Part shown: one piece after another, positions 47,331 through 57,965 of the stretch | Numbering within the stretch: the stretch's first letter is position 1 | Layout: every line of letters begins with the position of its first letter | DNA from: Aselliscus stoliczkanus | Lineage: Eukaryota; Chordata; Mammalia; Chiroptera; Hipposideridae | Direction of reading: 5' to 3' | Assembly (NCBI GenBank): GCA_033961575.1 | Contig: CM066735.1 | Coordinates: 31,639,501 to 31,703,500 of the forward strand | Length of the DNA stretch: 64,000 bases | Notes under the pieces: model-generated | The model's database searches: none | What the model was told of the DNA's origin: nothing | What the model saw: the letters and a program-made list of their open reading frames with translations, nothing else | Position numbers and translations under genes: made by a program

Positions 47331-47757
47331 GGACCAGCAGAGTGGCGCATTGATTAAGAGCTGGTTTTGGGATGCCAGTGGTCCCGGTTTGGATCCCACA
47401 TATGAAGGCCAGTGACACTGCCCTCTACAGCTAACAACAGCTCTACCTGGAGCTGGGCTGTGTGAGCCCCGGCAATGGTGTAGGCTGCAGCCCCTGCTGC
47501 AGTGGGCTGCCATAGGCTACAGTGAGTGGCCAGCAGCCAGCGCCAGCTGCCAATAGCTGAGGTGAGTGACCATCCAGAGGCTGGGGATCCATCTGTCTCA
47601 TCCGGGAAGAGCGCAATGATGATACCAACATGGACCAGTGAAGCAACGTCCTCCACAACTAGACTGAAGAACAAAAGGACAGCAACTTGTCTGTTCCCCT
47701 TCCCCGATTCCCCAACGCTGTTCCTCTCCCCCAAATCCCCAATTTAAAAAGAGAAAG
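47331..47757 (+). mobile_element. tRNA-headed SINE, long form, inside L1
   Basis: A perfect 14-bp TSD, AAAAGCCAGACACA, lies at 47317-47330 and 47758-47771. The A-box-like region is TGGCGCATTGATTAAG and the B box is GGTTTGGATCC. The body matches the other long copies, with a single copy of the internal GAGTGGCCAGCAGCC unit. The tail is CCCCAATTTAAAAAGAGAAAG. No AATAAA is kept. Confidence 0.95.
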
Positions 47758-48045
47758 AAAAGCCAGACACAAAGGAATACCTTTGGTACAAATCCATTTA
47801 TATGAAGTTCAAGAAAAGCCAAACTAATCTGTTATTATGTAAATCATAGTAATTGATTATTATGGCGAATGGCAATTGACAGGAAGCAGGCTTCAGGATA
47901 TTTTCCAGAGAGATTAAAATTCTCTAAATCTTGATTGGGGTCATAGTTACATGTAGTATGTGTTAATTAAAACTTATTGAATATTTAAGATTATCTGAAT
48001 TTCCTTAAATGGTAATTGAGGTAAATGTTATCTCAATTTTTTTTT

Positions 48046-48486
48046 GTTGTTGTTTTAAATATTTTATTGGGGAATTGGGGAAGGAGAACAGCATTGAGGA
48101 ACCGGGGAAAGGGAACAGACAAGTTGCTGTCCTTTTGCTCTTCAGTCTAGTTGTGGAGGACATTGCTTCACTGGCCCATGTTGGTATCGTCATTGCACTC
48201 TTCCCAGATGAGGCGGATCGGTCGCCGGCCTCTGGATGGTAGCTCACCGTGGCTATTGGCAGCTCACACCGGCTGCCGGCCACTCACTGTAGCCTATGGC
48301 AGTCCATTGTAGCAGTGGCTGCAGATATGCCGTCCCGGGGACGCAACAGCAGCCCAGCTCCAAGTGGAGCTGTTGTTCACTGTCTTAGCTGTAGAGGGCC
48401 ATGTCACTGGCCCTCATATGTGGGATCCGAACCTGGGCCGCTGGCGTCCCAAGCCAGCTCTTAACCAACACGCCAGTCAGCCAGTC
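48046..48486 (-). mobile_element. tRNA-headed SINE, long form, antisense, inside L1
   Basis: A perfect 14-bp TSD (CTCAA followed by nine T) lies at 48032-48045 and 48487-48500. The minus strand runs from the head (GACTGGCTGACTGGCGTGTT) to a 3' end CCCCAATTCCCCAATAAAAT, so an AATAAA signal is present before the tail. Together with 47331 this is the second hit in the same L1 3' end. Confidence 0.95.
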
Positions 48487-48505
48487 CTCAATTTTTTTTT
48501 AAATA

Positions 48506-48740
48506 ACAACTTTGACAGCAACATGGAGGTAAAGTACAGAGGGATAATGTGGATAGCAGGAATACTGCTCAAGAGAACGATGCCTTATTACAGGTGAAAT
48601 GTGAGGATTTGGATGAAAACAGAGGCAGTGACGACACATAAGAGAGCAAATTTCATGAAGAAGAGAAATTTCAGAGGAAGAGATGACTGTGTTCATAATA
48701 TGATGATGGTGAAGGTAGTGGGTGGAGAAAAAGAGAAGAA
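48506..48740. other. Intergenic DNA, AG-rich
   Basis: Purine-rich sequence left of the solo LTR, with no repeat phrase recognised. It may be flanking host DNA or a diverged L1 part. Confidence 0.4.
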
Positions 48741-48746
48741 AGTAAA

Positions 48747-49378
48747 TGTCATGCAGCAGCCTACCCGTCTGCCTCCATGCACCTTCCCATAAAGAGTGGA
48801 GAGTCTATAAAGACAGATCCTTTCAGGGACATTGCTTTAACATTATGCCTACTTTGTATCCCTGTTTGGCCTCACATGATGGCTGGTTAGGCAATGACGG
48901 GTAAGATTCCTCAAGGGAGGAACTTAATATAGGCACAGTTGCATGGGTGCCATAAGGAGAAAATCACTGAGTTGATGAGAGTGGGCACAGACCCCCCTCC
49001 CATCTTGGAGCTGACAGCCTACTTATGGACTTAATGATGTGATAACATCTGTCCTCCGTGTAATCTTATCAGTGAGTTTCAGCATAAAAGGTTTCATCTG
49101 TTAGGGAGGTGCATGTAAGTACATCATGGGACTTTTGATAATGGCAGCTTGCAAATGGGTGATTTGGCCCTGAGCTAAGTTCTCAGGTATGAGACTCACA
49201 GACGTTGGAAGATACATTGATCCTTTCTTGTGTGTGAGACGATAAAAGAAGCACTCAGGCCCGATTCGGGGCTCAGTCCGAGACTTGAGTCCCCTGACAC
49301 CACATGCATTTTCTCTCTTTCTTAACCTTTTGCCATCCCTTCTTACTCTCCCACTGCTCTGTCGTGCTGGATGCGACA
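48747..49378 (+). repeat. Solo LTR of an endogenous retrovirus, 6-bp TSD
   Basis: A 632-bp unit starts TGTCATGC and ends GATGCGACA, so the ends are TGTC...GACA inverted repeats of LTR form. It is flanked by AGTAAA at 48741-48746 and 49379-49384. A TATA-like GATAAAAGAAGC lies at 49241-49252 with a GGGGCTCAGTCCGAGACTTG stretch about 20 bp downstream, as expected for a U3/R junction. No internal viral sequence adjoins either end. A 6-bp TSD is typical of class II (betaretrovirus-like) elements. Orientation is inferred from the TATA position. Confidence 0.85.
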
Positions 49379-49389
49379 AGTAAAGAATG

Positions 49390-51060
49390 GATGTATTTTG
49401 ACATCATTGTTAAAAATAAATTGAAGGGCAAAAGACCCAGTACATTCAACACAGTATTGAGGAACAAAGTCAGACCTGATATCAAGACTTACAACAAAGC
49501 TACAGTAATCTAGACAGTGTGGTATTGTTGAAAAAAGTGGACAAATAGATCAGCGGAACACAATGGAGAACCCAGAAATAGACCATATAGTGAAATAATC
49601 TTTGCCAAAGGAGCAAAGGTAACTGAATGCAGAAAGCATACTCTCTTCAACAAATGGTGCTGGAGTGAATGGGAAATCTTCATACAAAAAAGAAATAAAT
49701 AGAAATAATCTAGATCCAGACCTCAGACCTTTCACAAAAATGAACTCAAGATGTATCACAGGTCTAAATGTAAAATGTAAAACTATAGAACCCCAAGAAG
49801 CTAATACAGGAAAAAACGTAGATGAGCTTGGGTTTGGCAATAACTTAGACATTATACCAAAAGCATGATCCATGGAAAAATAATTGATAAATTGAATTTC
49901 ATTAAAATTAAAAACTTCTGTAGGATAGAAGACACTGTTAAGTGAATGAAAAAACAAATCACAGACTGGGAGAAAATATTGGCAAAACACATATCTGATA
50001 AAACACTACTATCCAATATATTCAAAGAATTCAAAGAATTCAAAGAACAATATGAAAACTAACAATATAATTAAAAATGGGCAAAAGATCTGGATAGATA
50101 CCTTACTAAAGATACACAGACTGCATAAAAGCAAATTAAGAGATGCTCAAAATCATATGTCATTAGGGAATTGCAAATTAAAACAACAATGAGATATTAC
50201 TGCATAGCGATTAAAATGACTAAAATAAGACACATACCAAATGCTGGCAAGAACGTGGAAAAAGAACTATCATTCATTGCTGGTGGGACTGTAAAGTATT
50301 GCAACAACTTTGGAAAATAGTTTGACAGATTTTACAAAGTTAAACTTAGTACACAATCCATCATTTGTGCTCCTTGATACTTACTCAAAGGAGTAGAAAA
50401 CTTATATCCATACAAAACCCACACACAATGTTTATAGCAGATTTATTCATAATTGCCAAAACCTTGGAAACCCAAGATTTCCTTTAATAAGTGAATGAAT
50501 AAGGAATTGTGGTACATTCATACATGGAATGTTACTCAGCAGTAAAAAGAAATTTCTCTCAAGACACAAAGGAATCTTAAATGCATATTTCTAAGTGAAA
50601 AAAGCCAATCTGAAAAAGCCGCATACTGTATGATTCCAACTACTACATGACATTCTGAAAATGAAATACTGTGGACAGTAAAATGATCAGTGGTTTCCAG
50701 AGTTTCCAAAGGAGGAAAGGGTGGACAAGTAGGTGCACAGAGCATTTTTAGGGCACAAATTTATTTAGCAGGATTCTATAATGTGGATACATGTCATTAT
50801 ACACTTCCCAAAGCCCATAGAATGTACAACACAGAGTAAAGCTTAGTGTAAATTATGAATTTTAGTTAATAATAATGTATCAATATTGGCTCACCACTTG
50901 TAACAAATGTTCCACACTAATGTAAGATGTTAATAATGAAGAGAATTGGGGAAGGTTGGTAAAGGAATATATGAAAATTAACGCTTTCAGTTTGATATAG
51001 ATTGTGTAAGTACATGTTTGTTATTCAGGTGGAGAAATATAACAGCAATGTATATATATC
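49390..51060 (+). mobile_element. Old L1 ORF2 3' part and 3' UTR, sense
   Basis: ORF2-derived phrases include 'ACAACAAAGCTACAGTAATC', 'CAGTGTGGTATTG', 'CAGCGGAACACAATGGAGAACCCAGAAATAG' and 'ACCTTTCACAAAAATGAACTC'. Then come the 3' UTR features 'CATTCATTGCTGGTGGGACTG', 'ATTCATACATGGAATGTTACTCAGC' and 'AACAAATGTTCCACACTAATG'. The frame is broken many times. The left edge abuts the solo LTR and the right edge is approximate. Confidence 0.88.
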
Positions 51061-52088
51061 TAAGATCCAATAAGAAATAGATGTACTACATAGAGGAAGA
51101 AAAAAATAGAATCTATGTCAGAAATCTAGGAAACATCAGAATTGAGAAACAGGTGGAGGAGCCAACAAAATAGAAGGTAAAGGAGTAGGGTCAGTAAGAG
51201 AGGTGAAGAAAGAGTAAGTTGGCGTTATGTGAGCCAAGGATGAATGTGTTCTTTTGCATCCAATGATGTTGAAAGATAATATAGTTGGTGAACATGTGAA
51301 AAAAATGTGACATCTAGGCTACTATTTTTAATAAGGTGGTAGGATGTAAGCTAGTTTTTAATAAATTGCATAAAGAAAAGAATTTGAGAATATAATTGCA
51401 AGTTCAGAGGAATAACTGAAAAGTATGATAAAGAGTAAAAGGAAAGGCCAGCCATCACTCTGTTATGACTGATTTTGAAATTGTCAAGGCAACTTTTTAA
51501 CTTAATAGGTCTTACAATAGAGAATTCAGATTTTGGAGGAAGTTTTGTTGTTGTTGACATAGCATAAAATTAGTTCATGGGATTCCAGTGAGTTTTGAAA
51601 TATATCCATAAAATGTGATAAACTTATGAAATGCTCAATGTATAAAGGAGATTCCCCCAGAAAATGTTTAGCAACAAATGATTGAATCTTTTGAAATAAT
51701 GTTAAAATTTCTACTTGGGATAGTAAAATGGAATCCTCTGGAAAATTAATGATAGTTTACAGAATTATTTGGTGACCTCTAATCTATGCCCTGTATTAAA
51801 TTTAAGAAGAAGTCATTCTGAAAATTATAGCTTCTATTTTAAAATGATGTATTGATTACCACAACCTCCTATTAAAAGCTGATTTCCTAAGATAATCAGG
51901 TTTACTGTAATCATCCTGGTCAACATTTAAATAATCCAAATGGTAAATCATATTTTGCTTTTGTTTAGCATATTTATATAACTCCAAAAATTTTATCAAA
52001 TAATAGGAATAATTATATCAGTACAGGGATGATTTCATGAATGAATAAGACATATTCTCCTAGAAACACTTAGGACAAATGAGATTTT
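51061..52088. other. Intergenic DNA
   Basis: 51100-51330 is AG-rich and weakly resembles a reversed L2 3' UTR (GGAGGAGCC, AAGAGAGGTGAAG, AATGATGTTGAAAGATAA). The rest is AT-rich and unrecognised. Confidence 0.45.
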
Positions 52089-52100
52089 AGATTATTTATT

Positions 52101-52234
52101 TATTTATTTATTTGTTTGTTTATTTATTTATTTATTTATGAGGGCAGTGTCACTGGCCCTCATGGATGGAACCAGAACCGGGGCGGCTAGGGTCCCAAGC
52201 CAGCTCTTAACCACTGCGCCACTGAGCCGGCCCC
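52101..52234 (-). mobile_element. tRNA-headed SINE, short form, antisense, long variable tail
   Basis: A perfect 12-bp TSD, AGATTATTTATT, lies at 52089-52100 and 52235-52246. The plus strand begins with a (TTTA)/(TTTG) tail of about 40 bp, then GAGGGCAGTGTCACTGGCC and a head ending GAGCCGGCCCC. The tail is mixed tetranucleotide, like that at 20518, showing that A-tails in this family expand as microsatellites. Confidence 0.94.
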
Positions 52235-52246
52235 AGATTATTTATT

Positions 52247-52838
52247 TTTAGATGTGCTTTTAGTTATACAAGATAGGGCTGCATGTATATTCCCAAATAA
52301 TTTTATTAGCGTATTTTTTTTAAGCAGTACTTTCTTTTAGTCTAATTTTTTATTGAAAAATTTTAAATGTTGAAATATATTGTGTGAGATATTAAAACAA
52401 ATCTAAGTTCTCAAATATTCATACTCTAGTTGTGACTATATATAAATGGTACAATATATTAAATATATTGCCAAAAAAAAAAAAGCTATCCATTTGTACT
52501 GGTCTTTTCAGGATAAAGATTAAACTTCTTCACGTTCTCCAGCAAATAAACTCTTAAGAAGGTCATGGCATTGTTTAAGTTTTCTATTTGGAACAATTAA
52601 ATCAGTCCCATGAGACAACTTTAAAAATTAGTAAGTATTCTATGCTAAAAAGAACTCTGAAATTAAAAGCTTATCAGGTTGCTATGGTTAATTAAATTAA
52701 ATTAAAAACCTTGGTTGGCATAAAAATAGTCAAATTGCTACAGGAAAATTACAAATAGTTGTAGAAAATTCGGAACATTTTCAATTTTATCTAGGATAAA
52801 TAACCATGGAATAAAACAAATTTAATTATGTTAATATA
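52247..52838. other. AT-rich intergenic DNA
   Basis: Nothing recognised. Confidence 0.5.
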
Positions 52839-52839
52839 G

Positions 52840-53010
52840 CAAAGATTTGCAAGAATGTAAATGGATAATAAAAGGTAATTGGTTAATTTAACTATAATAT
52901 AATCATACAATGTAACATTATGCAGTCATATAATATTTTTATTTAAGACTATGTAATGACACAGAAGAGATTAATAATGTTTAGGTAAGGGGGAAATCCA
53001 ATTTTAGTAC
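52840..53010 (+). repeat. Old L1 3' fragment, sense
   Basis: 'ATGTAAATGGATAATAAAAGG', 'ACAATGTAACATTATGCAGTC', 'ATTTAAGACTATGTAATGAC', 'AAATCCAATTTTAGTACTC' follow the order of an old L1 ORF2 end/3' UTR (L1ME-like). Confidence 0.55.
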
Positions 53011-53299
53011 TCTTAGAGGGGAAAGGCTAAACCCTAGTCTAATAAACGATGTCCTTTGTGTAGCTTCTTGAGCACTGACCCCAGACTCACAGTGAGAAGA
53101 TGCCAATTCAATAGCCTTTCTGTCTGTGCTTAGACTTAAGATCAGTTCATATAAGGGAGAGCTTTTCCACCACTAAGGCTAGCATCATGAAACTTACCTG
53201 TTAAATGTTTCTCCTTCAACGTGTACAATAATAGAGAAAGCAAGGATTGTAAGTAACTGTGCCCAAAAATGATTAAGTCTGTTGCAAAATAATGCTGCA

Positions 53300-53450
53300 G
53301 AACATTAGATTTAGAAGAACCCCTGGAAGTCATCTAGTTTCGCTTGCTATTTTATTAATAGGAACATCAAGGGACTAAACTGTTGACGTATTCTAAGTCG
53401 CACCATTGATGGCACATTTGGGGCTAGAATTCATACATACAAGTCATTCA
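53300..53450 (-). repeat. MIR-family (MIR3-like), antisense
   Basis: 'TTTAGAAGAACCCCTGGAAGTCATCTAG', 'TTATTAATAGGAACATCAAGG', 'GCACATTTGGGGCTAGAATTCATAC' match the reversed MIR3/Ther-type sequence (GGAAGGGACCTTAGAGATCATCTAG and following). Confidence 0.6.
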
Positions 53451-53639
53451 ACATTCATCATAGAATTTAAGTATCCCAAAATCCAAAAAGGAAAAGAACA
53501 AACAAACAAAACAAAAAACTAATAGAATTTAAATGAGAAGCTGACAAAGCTACAATGTCTCCCAGTCACAGTGTAAGACCATCACAACTCCCAGAAAACA
53601 GCAGATGGCTGAGTACAACACAAGGATATAAAGTTTCGG

Positions 53640-55330
53640 GTAACAAGAATTTCAAACATGATCATGTGGAATATACATATGTAGATATATGCATCACTCT
53701 GTAATTAATAGAAAGGAAATATATATCATTTTCAAAAGTGCAATTTATAGAATTTTGGTTACGTAGTAGGCCACAACAAAATTCCCATAATTTTTTTTGA
53801 AAGTTCTTTCCGGCCATAATCTATGTATGTAAGTCAATACTTTGAAAAATAAAAATATATTTTCAAATTAAAAACCATCGCATATTAAAAAGCATACATC
53901 CAAATAGTGTTTTGAATGAAAAGGTAAACAGTGTAAAATTAAAAATGAATGAAAACTAAAGGACAAAATATCACTGTATATAAAAAATTATGTGATGTGG
54001 GCAAAGCAATAATCAGAGGGAAACTTTGAGCCTTAAAACAAAACAAAAAATAAAATGATTATATTATGAAACAAAAATATCTTAAGAGAAACGCAAAATT
54101 ATTCCCACAATGCTTGAAAGAATATATAAAAACAAACAAGAGAAAGCGGAGCTGATCAATAATAGCTGACACAAATGATCAGGAAAGAAAAGGAATGAAA
54201 GAACAAGGTGAGCCACACAAATGAAAACTGAATATATAAATTCAGAATTTAACAATATAGAAGCATGTTATGTACAGCATGAATTTGGTAAATACAAAAA
54301 CCTAGAAAAATGATACATTTATTGGGAAATACAATTTTATGAATGTAAAATAAAAAACCTTAACTGTTTAAAAATCATGAAAAGTACTCCGAAAGCTATC
54401 ACCCAAGTAGAAAACAAACCCAGACAATATGAATCCTACCAAATCTACAACAAACAGACAATACCTGTTATTTACTGGTTTGTTCACGGTCACAGTAAAA
54501 AAGGTGAAAATGTTCCCACATTCACTCTACAAGTGAAGCAAGATTCTACCTTAAACTCTAAACATGAAAATCCCAGAGAGAATTCTCCCTTGTAAAAATA
54601 AAGTATAGAAAAGGAAATCTGATTTCTATATGAATATATCACAGCCAAACATGGTTTAGCCTATAGGATAGGGAATCTGTTAATATAATTTACTGCATTA
54701 ACATTGGATAAGAATAATAATAATATGAGGTTAAAAGATTTTGATAAAATCCACAAAAAATGTTATATATAGATGAAAACCCTTGTCAATCTACAATAAC
54801 AATATTAGTTAACTATGTTAAGTATTATATTTAATGAAGAAATAATGGGTATATTCTCATTTAATAAGAAAAACAAAGCAAAATCACCTCCCCTCACAAC
54901 TATTATTTAGTATTTTATTAGAGGCCCTAACCATCTCAATATAAAGAAAATGCATTGAAAAAAAAAAGTGTCATTATTTATCATTGACTTACTTGATTTC
55001 CTCTGACCACCAATAGTCAATTAAAAACAGTAATTGGATGGTTAAGCGCTGGCTTGGGAAGCCAGCGGCCCTGGTTCGGTCCCACATATGAGGGCCAGTG
55101 ACACTGCCCTCAAAAAAAAAATAAATTAAAAAAATTAAAAAAAAAATAAATATAAAAACAGTAATTGGAACAGGACTCACAATAGCAATAGCCATATCCT
55201 GAACCAACAGCAATACCTTACACTCCAAAGAGTGTGAAAAGATGTATGAGAAGAAAACTCTAAAATGGTACTGACTCCTAGAACAGAAGACTAATGATAA
55301 CTGAGAGACACACTAATATATTCATCGGGG
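53640..55330 (+). mobile_element. Old L1/HAL1-like ORF2 fragment, sense, with a SINE insertion
   Basis: Contains 'GTAGTAGGCCACAACAAAATTCCC', 'AAGCAATAATCAGAGGGAAACTTTGAGCC', 'GCCAAACATGGTTTAGCC', 'TTAGTATTTTATTAGAGGCCCTAACC', 'AAAACTCTAAAATGGTACTG'. These are ORF2 phrases in order over about 1.5 kb. The sequence is full of stops and is split by the short SINE at 55039. Confidence 0.7.
55039..55153 (+). mobile_element. tRNA-headed SINE, short form, 5'-truncated
   Basis: A perfect 16-bp TSD, AAAAACAGTAATTGGA, lies at 55023-55038 and 55154-55169. The copy starts TGGTTAAGCGCTGG, inside the A box, so roughly the first 20 bases of the head are missing. The B box region is GGTTCGGTCCC with one base lost. 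The A-rich tail is about 50 bp with interspersed T. It probably cannot be transcribed by Pol III. Confidence 0.95.
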
Positions 55331-56379
55331 GTGTATATAAATTTAATACTGCCTTCTTCTTTGGGCAACTGAATGATATATTTTATGTCTTGTAAATATC
55401 AAAAGGACCCTTAAAATCATTCCCATCTTTATCCCACATATTTGTCCCACAAGCATTGTGGGACAACGTTTTCTAAACTTGCCTATTTAAATGATCATGT
55501 TTTCCATTTTGCCCCTCAAAATTTAGTATCTGCCTTTTTATTGGATTGTAAAACATTTTCTTACTGAGTTATACTTTTTCTTTGCATAATAAATGAATTA
55601 GCCCTGTGTTATACTCATATATTAATGATGTTTTAGATACAAAACATCTAGAAATGTGAACTCCATGTCACTTCACAGCTTTCTGATTTCACCTGTATAT
55701 TTCCTCTAAAAGGCATGTTATTCCTATCCTACTTTCCCTGCCTAATAACTCTTCCTCTTCAAGATTCACTGGTCTTGTCTCTCAAAGGATCTGTTTCTCT
55801 TACGGAATCCTCTGTAGGCCTCTGGTGGAAATCTGTTACATTTGCCACCATCAATCCTGTCCTTTGTGAAGCAATGCTTTGACCTTCGTTTGGGGAACTA
55901 GTCCTCTCCGCCCACCAAATAAAAGATTTGATATAGACAGCTCTGTAATACTGCTGCAGTTATCACTAGTACCTCTCATTCTCCTTGGTACAGGTATCTG
56001 TTCAGAGTTGGGTATACAAACAAATGGAAACCAGTGTGATTCAAGGAAGGACTGTGGATACTTCTAATGTGGGGGAATTCTCCTTTTCTTCTGCATGAGC
56101 TGCAGGAAAAGAATCCCTCCTTTTTTCTAGACTCCTAGTGTGGTGATTCATATGGCTGTTTTCTTAAACACTATGAACACGTCTGAATTTGCCTAAGTGG
56201 AGTTTCATATAATTAAGCTGGCTCATGATGGAGAAACCCGATTTTCAATAGTTTTGTTTGAGCTATTTGTTTGAGGTCATGCTTATTTCTAAACTTTTCA
56301 TTTATATATAGGACAGTTCATTTACATTTCAGCGTCCTGATATTGGCTCAAGAACAGACCTACTTGACATAATTCTTAT
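55331..56379. other. Intergenic DNA
   Basis: No confident feature. 55680-55800 has weak L2-like phrases, and 55800-56100 is GC-richer with no known repeat phrase. Confidence 0.45.
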
Positions 56380-56545
56380 CTCAACACTCATCATACTGTA
56401 TTTAAATTATTAATTTATGTGATTTTTCTCCCATACAACAACGTGAGTTTTTTGGGAATGAGATCTTGTAGCAGCTTATTCATAATTTTATCTCCAGTTT
56501 CAAATTCACTGCATAGTATTTGGTGAATGATCAATCAATATTTTA
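56380..56545 (+). repeat. L2 3' end, sense
   Basis: 'CATCATACTGTATTTAAATTATTAATTTATGTG', 'CTCCCATACAACAACGTGAG', 'TTTTATCTCCAGTTTCAAATTCACTGCATAG' and 'TGGTGAATGATCAATCAATA' match the L2 3' end in order. Confidence 0.65.
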
Positions 56546-56549
56546 AAAT

Positions 56550-57636
56550 AGTAGTCTCACCATATCTGCTGGAGATACATTCCAAGATCCAGACTAGATG
56601 CCTAAAGCTGCATAGTATCAAACTATATATACTGTTTTTTCTTATATGTACATACCTACAATAAAGTTTAATTTATAAATTGGTCACAGTAAGAGATTAA
56701 CAACAATAACTAGTAAAAAATAGAATAATTATAATGACATACTATTGGGTTGTCGGAAGTCATGATGTGATTTTGCAACAAAAAACATAGAAAAAATACG
56801 TCATGACTTTTCCAACATCCCAATATAATAAAAGTTGTGTCAATGTGACCTCTCTCTCAAAACATTATAACCATTGCTTACTTATAGTAAGTGATTTGAT
56901 GTCACTGGTTTCAGAGGATCCCTGGCTGAATGAAGTTTTCATATGAACTCAATGCTTTCTCGCGCATCACTTTGCCGTAAATCGGAACGTTTTCTGTTTA
57001 TGTTCTCTACCCCCAAATTTATTGTCTTTTCTATCTTAACTAAGTACTTATGCACTGTGGCAGTAACTTTTGCAGTCTGAGGTACAACAGCAAAACGAGT
57101 ATGATTTTTTTTCTGTTCCTTCTTCACAATTTCATTGATAGACGATTTGTTCTTACCATAGATGTTAGCAACTACAGCATATAATTTTTTTTTCTTTCCT
57201 CATTTAGTTCAGAACTTTCATCTTTTCACTTAAAAGAAGCATTCTATGGCTTTCCTTTGGTATATCTGAACTCCAGCTTCAGTAGCCTTGCCCTTTGGGT
57301 TATTATTAAGCAAAATAAGGGTTACTTGAACACAAGCACTGCAATACCGAGACAGTCAATCTGATAATGGAGGCAGCTACTAAGTGACTAACAGTCTGGG
57401 CGCATTCACAGGTCGGGGAGTGTACACAGCATGGAGGTGCTGAACAAAGAGATGATTCACATCCTGGGCAGGACTGAGCCGGATTCCTGAGATTTTATAT
57501 ACTATTCAGAATGGGGCACAATTTGAAACTTATGAGTTGTTTATTATTGGCATTTTCCGTTTAGTATTTTTGGACCATAGTTAACTGTAGGTAACGGAAA
57601 ACATGGAAAGCAAGACTGCTACGGGAGGAATTACTG
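56550..57636 (+). mobile_element. Tigger (Tigger3/4-like) DNA transposon remnant with nested MITE
   Basis: The left end GTAGTCTCACCATATCTGCTGG and right end (minus strand) CAGTAATTCCTCCCG with TA at 57637-57638 bound the element. Interior phrases: 'GATGCCTAAAGCTGCATAGTATC', 'AATAAAGTTTAATTTATAAATTGG', 'CACAGTAAGAGATTAACAACAATAAC' and 'TTTTGGACCATAGTTAACTGTAGG'. These are in the order of Tigger3/Tigger4. Only about 1 kb remains, so transposase coding is gone. A 79-bp mariner MITE sits at 56745-56823. Confidence 0.85.
56745..56823. mobile_element. 79-bp mariner MITE (MADE1-like), inside Tigger
   Basis: Ends TTGGGTTGTCGGAAGTCATG (left) and TTGGGATGTTGGAAAAGTCA (right, minus strand), flanked by TA (56743-56744) and TA (56824-56825). 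The right 40 bp closely resemble the right end of the full mariner at 35513-35553 (both read AAAACATAGA near the inner edge). The flanking Tigger sequence fits together when the MITE plus one TA are ignored. It is almost entirely terminal repeat, like human MADE1. Confidence 0.92.
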
Positions 57637-57965
57637 TAAAATAGCAAGGTAACTGCTTTTTAACTTTAAGAGTGGAGAAACTTATATTGTTTGTGAATTA
57701 TTTCATGTTTTTGTTTAATTTTTAGTTAAATATTTTTTATACTTTCAGCAATCCTGTAGTGTGCAGAATTCCTGACACTGTGTATATGGACAATAATCAT
57801 AACCTTCTCTCTTTTTTAGTACAACTGCCTCACATGAAGAGAACTCCCTATTTGTCTAAGAGGTCCAAATTAAATGACAAGGATTTACAGTAGCACTTGG
57901 GATAGTTTTTTTATTCTAAAATAGTTAACCAGTGATAATTTAATTGAGATGCTTTAAGCAGCCTA

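Larger units (their letters stand above)
46862..48505 (+). mobile_element. Old L1 3' end, sense, split by two long SINEs
   Basis: L1 sequence runs from 46862 ('AATAAGATACCATTAAACACCC', 'CTATGACCCAGGAATTCCTC', 'ATACTCATACAATGGAATACTAC') to a break at 47331. It resumes at 47758 ('AGCCAGACACAAAGGAATACC', 'TCCATTTATATGAAGTTCAAG', 'CTAAATCTTGATTGGGGTCATAG'), then reaches a second break at 48046 near its 3' terminus. The ORF2 end is present only as broken frames (about 46910-47206). The flanking L1 fits together across both breaks. Confidence 0.85.

Noticed and set aside
49550..49990. 146-codon minus-strand frame
   Set aside because: It is the antisense shadow of L1 ORF2 sequence.
54377..54595. 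72-codon plus-strand frame
   Set aside because: It is part of an old L1/HAL1 ORF2 remnant, not a separate gene.
56939..57127. Lys-rich minus-strand frame as a gene
   Set aside because: It lies inside the Tigger remnant. It is too short and diverged to be called a transposase domain.
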